A stretch of 64,000 bases of DNA from Epiperipatus broadwayi (taxonomy: Eukaryota > Onychophora > Udeonychophora > Euonychophora > Peripatidae), in NCBI GenBank assembly GCA_028023455.1, contig JAQFVV010006255.1, positions 2,046,001-2,110,000 of the forward strand, written 5' to 3'. Shown here piece by piece: positions 57,904 through 64,000 of this stretch (position 1 is the stretch's first letter; every line of letters starts with the position of its first letter). The notes beneath the pieces were generated by a model. That model did not search any database. It saw nothing but the letters and a program-made list of their open reading frames with translations, and had not been told where the DNA came from. Position numbers and translations under genes: made by a program.

Positions 57904-60685
57904 GATGTGATGTACATTTAAATTATAAAGCATGCAGTCATAAAAGGGCCAATTATAAACTGTTTAAACAAAGCAATAAAAGGAAAAAAAAATTACTTTT
58001 TTTTAAAGAAAAAAAAACTCATATTTAAATGATAATGAATGCCAAGTAGGATATACTAATGGAAATTATTAATAAAAACAAAACTTTAATAAATGTTTAT
58101 CATTAAACTTGTCATTATATTTTTTCTTTTAACCATTTTTTTTTTTATAAATGAAAATGATCTGACTGTTAAGATTTTATTAGTGTTACCTAACATTTTT
58201 TTGCATATATATATATATATGACTCCAGCTGATAATCCATTATTCGATGATGTTTCCTTTGGTATCTTTTTGTTAGCAAAACACAAACAGGAATTCATAA
58301 GCAGTTTCACTTATTGGATGATATCCAATTATTATTCCTTTTGATATTGTAATGCAAGGTGCCTTCAATAATATCTTGACTTTATGGCAGTCAGAATAGC
58401 ATTTGCAATATCCATTTCATTTTAATCATAAAGATATCAAATAAAAAAGGGAGCCCATGCCCCCCTATCTGTAAGTTATTTTATATACAATCCATATTTC
58501 TTTGCTTTATGTTCCAAAAATATTTATAAAAGTGTGGTATTCTTCTTGCTGAAATCATTTCTGTAGCTATGTCAATATAAAACATAATCCTTTTTTTTAA
58601 ACAATGACCTTTGATCATGTGACTCTCTTCCTGCTGAAATTCTAATAAGGCATTGTTATTATTGGCACATCACCAGCGATGCCAGGTCAATAAATAGAAA
58701 GGACACGTGCTTTGCGGTTTCGAAAAGGTGGATGTTATAAGCAATTTGCATGCATTTGCATAGAGTCAATAGCCAAGTCCATAAAATAGAAGCTTAATAA
58801 TAATAAACTTAAAGTTTCACCTCAGCTATTAATTTTAGCTTATCAGTAATTTACAGAGTAAGGGTGAAATAAAATTTGTTATTACAATAATTTAAATTAA
58901 AAATATTTCATTTTAAAATTTAATAAATAAATCATTCATTTATTCTACATTTATTCAAAACAATAACATATCTTATTATGTGCTTGGACCTCGAATTGTT
59001 TTCTTTATTTAGCAATTTATAAACTATAGAAAATGACAGATGAAGACGTGTATGTAACAATATATATATTTAGATATTGTATAATTGAAATCATGTATTG
59101 ATACAGTATATATGGTGACTTCACCATATATAATTTAAGCTACTGAAATTCTTTTTTTTAATGTAACGCATTAAAATTTTTTTATTGATATTTATATAAA
59201 TATTAAAAGCACAAAACTAAACTAGTCAATAAATAATCACAATTACCCTATAAACTTATTTAAAAGTTCTTTTAATATGAAGGGTATATGGGAAGTAAGT
59301 GCAATTGTGGGTAATGTTTAGTTTAAATATGTTATTATTTTATAGTTCTTTACACTTGAGAAGACTGCTTGTACCAGGTCAGTAGTGTTTTAGAGTTTAT
59401 CTTCTTGGCTAGTCTGGTTGAGTTGTGAATTTGTGCTAATTTTGATTTTTTACATATAAATATCTTTTTCTTGGAATTTTTTTTCAACATTTGTGGGAGA
59501 TGGTTGGGAAGATCATTGTTAAATTAAACTGATACTAACATAAAAAAAGATTCTGATACATTTTAAAATTTTAAATAGTACTCTGCTATATATAGCATTA
59601 CAGTAATTTTAGTTTTTTTTTTTTTTTAACATTTATTAATTCAATCATCCACTAAGAAAAAAAAACTTCTAGAAACATTTTTGTAAAATTACAAACATTC
59701 CCTATTGTTATAAATTATTAAGAATTTATGTCTTATACTAATTCATAAATTACAACATAAATAGATGTACAAATTATACCAAATTCAGAATTAAAAAACT
59801 AGCAAAATTTAAAAACTAAAATGTTTAATTAATTGGTTTCATTGCTCGGGTAGACTTGTCAAATGCAAATATATATGTATAAGTTAAGATATTTGTACTT
59901 ATATATAAGAGTTTGCTTTAAATGTTTTTATTTATGAAATTATTTACAGACTTAATATAGGAATGTAAATAAAGAATGAACTATTATTTGCTATTCACTA
60001 TCAGCTATTGAGTCTTGGAATATAGTATAGTAGATGAAGGTGTTCTTATGTATCTCATTTAAATTCTAGTTAGCATATTAATGAATTACATTAAGTATCA
60101 AAATCAAAGATCCTGCAATGAATAGAATAGCATATTGAAGAATAATAACTGCACTTATATAAATTCTTTTATTCAGAATATTTTACAATGTATATTTTGA
60201 TCAATATAAATTTTACTTTATTGCTTATAATGAACATATTATTAACAAATATAAACATATAATAGATACTCAATATCTAAATAAGAAATCTGCTTTGTGT
60301 CAATAAACTAAATATTTATTTACTCATTAAAAAAAAAAACCCTTCAAATTCAGAATTGCTTCTCACAGATATATTCAAAAACTGTGACCCCCCCACATGA
60401 CAATAAATCAAGTGATTATGTAATAAATGAAACAATAAATCTAAAAAAAAAATAACTTTTTTTTTTTAGCAAACATAATAAATAAAATTGATTAAAAATA
60501 ATTTAACCGCCTAATTATTTAGTTTGTGTTCTTTTTTAAAAATATTCCTTAATTTTTATATTTTTTGAAATTTTCAGAAGAGTAGATGATTTTAAATATT
60601 TTTAAAATATAATTCTTAACTTTATTTTAAAATTCATTGTTTTATATTATTATTAATTTAGCATATTAAGAATAATATATTAGAT
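57904..60685. other. AT-rich non-coding DNA
   Basis: The part at about 58320-58760 is less AT-rich and includes AAAAAAGGGAGCCCATGCCC; it could be degraded LTR sequence belonging to the coiled-coil element, but no second copy was found. Open frames at 58086-58344 are low-complexity. Confidence 0.35.
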
Positions 60686-62640
60686 CTGTGGTTACCAACC
60701 TTTCTTTTCCAGTGACTCACTTCAAAGTTAATTAGATTTTTGCAATGCACCAGAAATTTTAGGACAAAAAATACAAATTTTACACATATTTTGTATTTAT
60801 TATAAAGAAATAAATTTTATCATATGTAACTTTTATATTTATTAAAATTATCACCAAAAAGTTATGATACTTGTTGTTTTTTCGCATAATTTTTTTATTC
60901 TAGGACGAATTGTAGATAAGGAAACCCTGAGTTCTTATTCCATAGAAAATAGTCTCACATTTTTTGTTTTTAATTTTGGTCATTGATGATGTTGCCAGTT
61001 CACATAAATTCAAAGTAGAGAAAGGCAATAAAATTTTTAAGGTCTATGTTTATATATTGAACATTCATATGAAATTGTTATTTAAAATGCTGTGTTCTTC
61101 AAATTCTATTCTTAAATTTTTATCATTTCTTATTTTTATGTATTCTTCTGATATAGATAAAGGTTGGTCAGGATTTTTATTAATTAAGAAAGGATTTCTA
61201 ATCCAGTCTTATTCATGGACATTCAAAAATAGAAAATAAAGCTGAATTTTTTTTTTTTCTAGTATCATAAATATTTCAGTTAGTAACTGTAAAATCTTAT
61301 TATTATATTTAATTTTTGACATTAATTAATGAAAACATATCTAGATTTTTGACTTCCATTTTTCTTTTTTACATACTTAATTTATCATTAAAGGATTTAA
61401 TTTTGTCAGTTGATAATAAAATATTTTCTTGTTTTCCTTGCAAGCTTCAGGTGATCAAACATACCTGCCAGAAATGTTAACTTTGAACACCATACTTTGT
61501 TACTCAAATAATGACTGTAACTCATTTTGCTTCGTTATAAAATAAACAAGAAATTTCTCTACACAATTCATAAAATCATGCTAATACCTCATTTTCTGAT
61601 AACCATTGTACTCCAATGTGCAATAAGAATACTAAGTGATCTATTTTCATAGTTTTGCATAATTTAGAAAATATGTAAATTTTTTGAGGTTTACTTTAGA
61701 CAAAATTGACCATTTTAATGATTGGCTTCAAAACAATTTGCAAGTCATTGGTAAATACATTTAGAAATTAAACTCTCAACATAAAAAACAGTGAGTCTAA
61801 ATAATATCTAGATTACATTCTTTAGCTTTAGTAATAAATCTTTTTATTGATTCCTCCATCAGTATAAATTCCTGTGCAAGATTTATAACTTAAATTATAA
61901 CTTTTTATGTAATTGTTTGTTATTATAAAAACATCTTTTCCTGTTATTCTTTCAGGTAATTCTTTACAAAAGAAAAATTGATTGATCATATAACTATTAA
62001 TAATAATTCTGATGAATGACATTAACTGCTCTTTTCCACTTATATCTGTTGATTTGTCGATTTGAAGTTCAAATATATTATCCGACTTGTGATATTCTAT
62101 TACTTGAATTTCAATATCTTCCGACATGTTTTGAATCTGCTTTTTAATAGTGTTATTAGAAAGAGGAATTTTCAGAATTTCCTTTTCTGCATTATTTCCT
62201 TATTTTTTACCATGATACGACAATCTGGTAGGATTAAATTTTCAGCAATATTATGCGTTTTTTTCCTCTGGGCTATTAGCTCAGCAACTAAGAAACTATA
62301 TTCTTATGCTTTGTTAGAGGTTTTGAGATATTTTATAAATGATTGTGATTTGTTTATCTTTTGAATTTTGCAGTCTTTTGAAATAATCAAGAAACTTTGT
62401 TAGTAGGTTTAGATATTTTGTAGCTAAATGATGTAATTTATTAGGAACCAACCAAACATTGGAAAGTTTTTCATTATAAACAACACAAATTGATGTAGGA
62501 CCTTCTTTATCACTTATCCATGAAAATTCCAATGCCATATATTTTTCATCATATCTTCTCCATATAATTCGAGCATTTTTAGCAGAAGGTCCTGGTTCGC
62601 CCCCATCGTCATTATCAGTTTCTTTATCTTTACTTTTGAT
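60686..62640 (-). mobile_element. hAT-superfamily transposon remnant, ZBED type
   Basis: Decayed autonomous hAT element. Its 3' terminal inverted repeat lies at 60686-60710 (CTGTGGTTACCAACCTTTCT), close to the CAGTGGTTCTCAACCT ends of Charlie/ZBED-type hAT elements. The transposase runs from about 62600 leftward to about 60850. The 5' terminal repeat was not found to the right. Confidence 0.85.
60850..62620 (-). pseudogene. ZBED5/FAM200-like hAT transposase pseudogene
   Basis: Read right to left. The BED finger region (62314-62560): GPTSICVVYNEKLSNVWLVP then KLHHLATKY, where the second zinc cysteine and the last histidine have become tyrosine. Then a helical linker with stops, IPLSNNTIKKQIQNMSEDIE (about 62100-62160), FELQIDKSTDISGKEQLMSF, FFFCKELPERITGKDVF and SYKSCTGIYTDG (61828-62127), which is the start of the hAT catalytic fold. 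Further left the frames give IIKMVNF.KSKPQKIYIF, HIGVQWLSENEVL and TFLAGMFDHLKLARKT (about 61430-61700), and finally ELRVSLSTIRPRIKKLCEK (about 60860-60920), the C-terminal dimerisation end. Many stops and shifts make it a clear pseudogene. The family matches the domesticated-like ZBED5/FAM200/GTF2IRD2-type hATs. Confidence 0.9.
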
Positions 62641-64000
62641 TTTTTTTTTTATTTAAAAAATTGTGCACTTTAATGTCTGTTTAAAATTGTAACTAGTAAA
62701 TGTTTACTTTAGCAAGCTACTGAATTTCACAATATTATAAATGAGACACATTGCATGTCTTTAATAATTTTATACATCTGCAATGAAAAACATGTAATAA
62801 TGATAGAACTATTACTATAGGATCGAGAAGGAATGGTCAATCAGTAAAATATATTTTATAACTCTAAGTCTGCCTATGGCAAATCATTCACCACCCTATA
62901 TAGCAAGGTTAGTATTTTTAAGATGTGCTATGAATTGGGCATGAAATCAGCATATTCTCATTGGCTAATCTACCTTACAAATTAATAACAATTTCATACT
63001 CCCTAAGTGATGGAGTAGTTGAGTACATAGTTTTTGGAATTATTGTAATTTGTCAGTGTTTTTCTAAATTTTATATATATTTAATTTTGGTAAGCTTGTA
63101 TTAATTTTTTAATATAAATTTTGATATTTTTCCAACACATCTGAGGAACTTTCACAGCACACAAATAGGTAGTGGCATTCACATTTGGAAAAAAAAAAAA
63201 AAAATAAAGTAATACTTATTGCCAAATAATCAAAGATCATGGTGAGTGACTTAACAATTTTATTACTAATTGGTTAAACTGATTTTTTTTTTTTTTTTTA
63301 GAAATAGTCCTTTTTTAATGTTTAAATCTCATTCTCATCATTGGTTACATATACTCATAGCAGTAAAAGTTTTTTAAAAAATGAAACATATAGTTGCTTA
63401 ACAATTAATAAAATAATCGATTTTTAGACCGTTAAAACTCTATTTGAATTTTTTCAGAATTTTAATATGTGTTATTGTTGGGTACCTTTGTTATTTAGAA
63501 TCTTACTGTTGATTTGTGTTGACATCATTTTTATCTTTTATTTGATATTTATATTCCAAGAAAAAAAGAAAAATCCGACGTATTATACGTTTAAATATTA
63601 AATTTTTATGTGTTGGTGTGTGCTCAATTGGTGACTCTTGATAGAAACTGTTGATTGCAAAAATAATCTAATAATTAATTGTATCAAGATTTTATTATAA
63701 AGACAAATTAAAAAACTCCACCATTAAATCCATTTGACATTTTGATGCTTCCTTGATCTATAAATTATTGCAAAGTTCACATATATTCTTGCTTGACATC
63801 AGTTTTTATGTAAATATGTTAGCTTTTCTATTAGTTACAACTATACTTTTTTTTATTTCATTATAGTAGAAACTATATAATACAAATAAACTTTAATGGT
63901 AAACTAACTAATTTTATACATCGCTATAAGCCTATTTGAATGAGCCAAATATTTTGGTCAAATCAATAAATGCGATCTATAAATCTGTTTGCACCCTCCC
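62641..64000. other. AT-rich non-coding DNA
   Basis: Poly-A and poly-T tracts (63189-63204, 63282-63299). The 5' end of the hAT element should be here or just beyond but was not recognised. Confidence 0.35.

Overview
This is a window of a very AT-rich animal nuclear genome, almost certainly from an invertebrate with long introns and a heavy transposon load. The only host coding sequence I recognise is one 144-base internal exon (17729-17872, + strand) of MARCHF6/TEB4, the ER-membrane RING-CH ubiquitin ligase, with good splice sites on both sides. No other MARCHF6 exon was found by eye, so most of the window is probably intron on either side of it. The species cannot be fixed from sequence alone. 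The MARCHF6 residues and the transposon mix (CR1-like LINE with PHD and esterase domains, LINE with zinc-knuckle ORF1, Ty3/gypsy, ZBED-type hAT) would suit a mollusc, an arachnid or another invertebrate.

Layout. 1-6.4 kb: a broken Ty3/gypsy element on the minus strand (integrase 1-540, RNase H 2.5-2.9 kb, reverse transcriptase 3.0-3.7 kb, possible gag 5.3-6.4 kb), itself invaded by a 95-base palindromic insert and by transposon A (4067-5288). 8.7-10.1 kb: transposon B (8660-9914), inverted relative to A, and a small hairpin MITE. 10.2-11.7 kb and 13.3-13.8 kb: two long inverted-repeat structures of one sequence family. 17.7 kb: the MARCHF6 exon. 20.7-21.4 kb: a tRNA-derived SINE and a foldback. 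22.4-26.9 kb: a nearly full-length but inactivated CR1-like LINE on the + strand. 28.9-29.5 kb: a possible coiled-coil gag remnant (-). 31.3-31.5 kb: a possible reverse-transcriptase fragment beside an insertion. 31.8-36.5 kb: a Ty3/gypsy element (-) with both LTRs but no integrase core. 37.2-38.3 and 40.8-41.9 kb: transposons C and D. 42.9-45.4 kb: a truncated LINE (+) with a zinc-knuckle ORF1. 46.2-50.3 kb: small foldback insertions, a SINE, and a long hairpin carrying an abnormally C-rich insert. 51.1-54.0 kb: an ORF-free, less AT-rich block holding six copies of a 14-base semi-palindromic motif. 56.8-57.9 kb: a coiled-coil ORF pair (+). 60.7-62.6 kb: a decayed ZBED-like hAT transposase (-) with its 3' terminal inverted repeat.

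The best candidate for something undescribed is the group A-D. These are four non-autonomous DNA transposons of about 1.1-1.25 kb that share an 8-base target-site duplication and a loosely conserved inverted-repeat head near GGTACTCGTCGAT. Three carry a tandem-repeat module of their own; in A and B it is a telomere-like TTAGGG/TTTAGGG array. Second is the six-copy TCAC..C.CAGGTGA array near 51.6-51.95 kb. All assignments come from reading translations and repeats by eye; no database search was possible.
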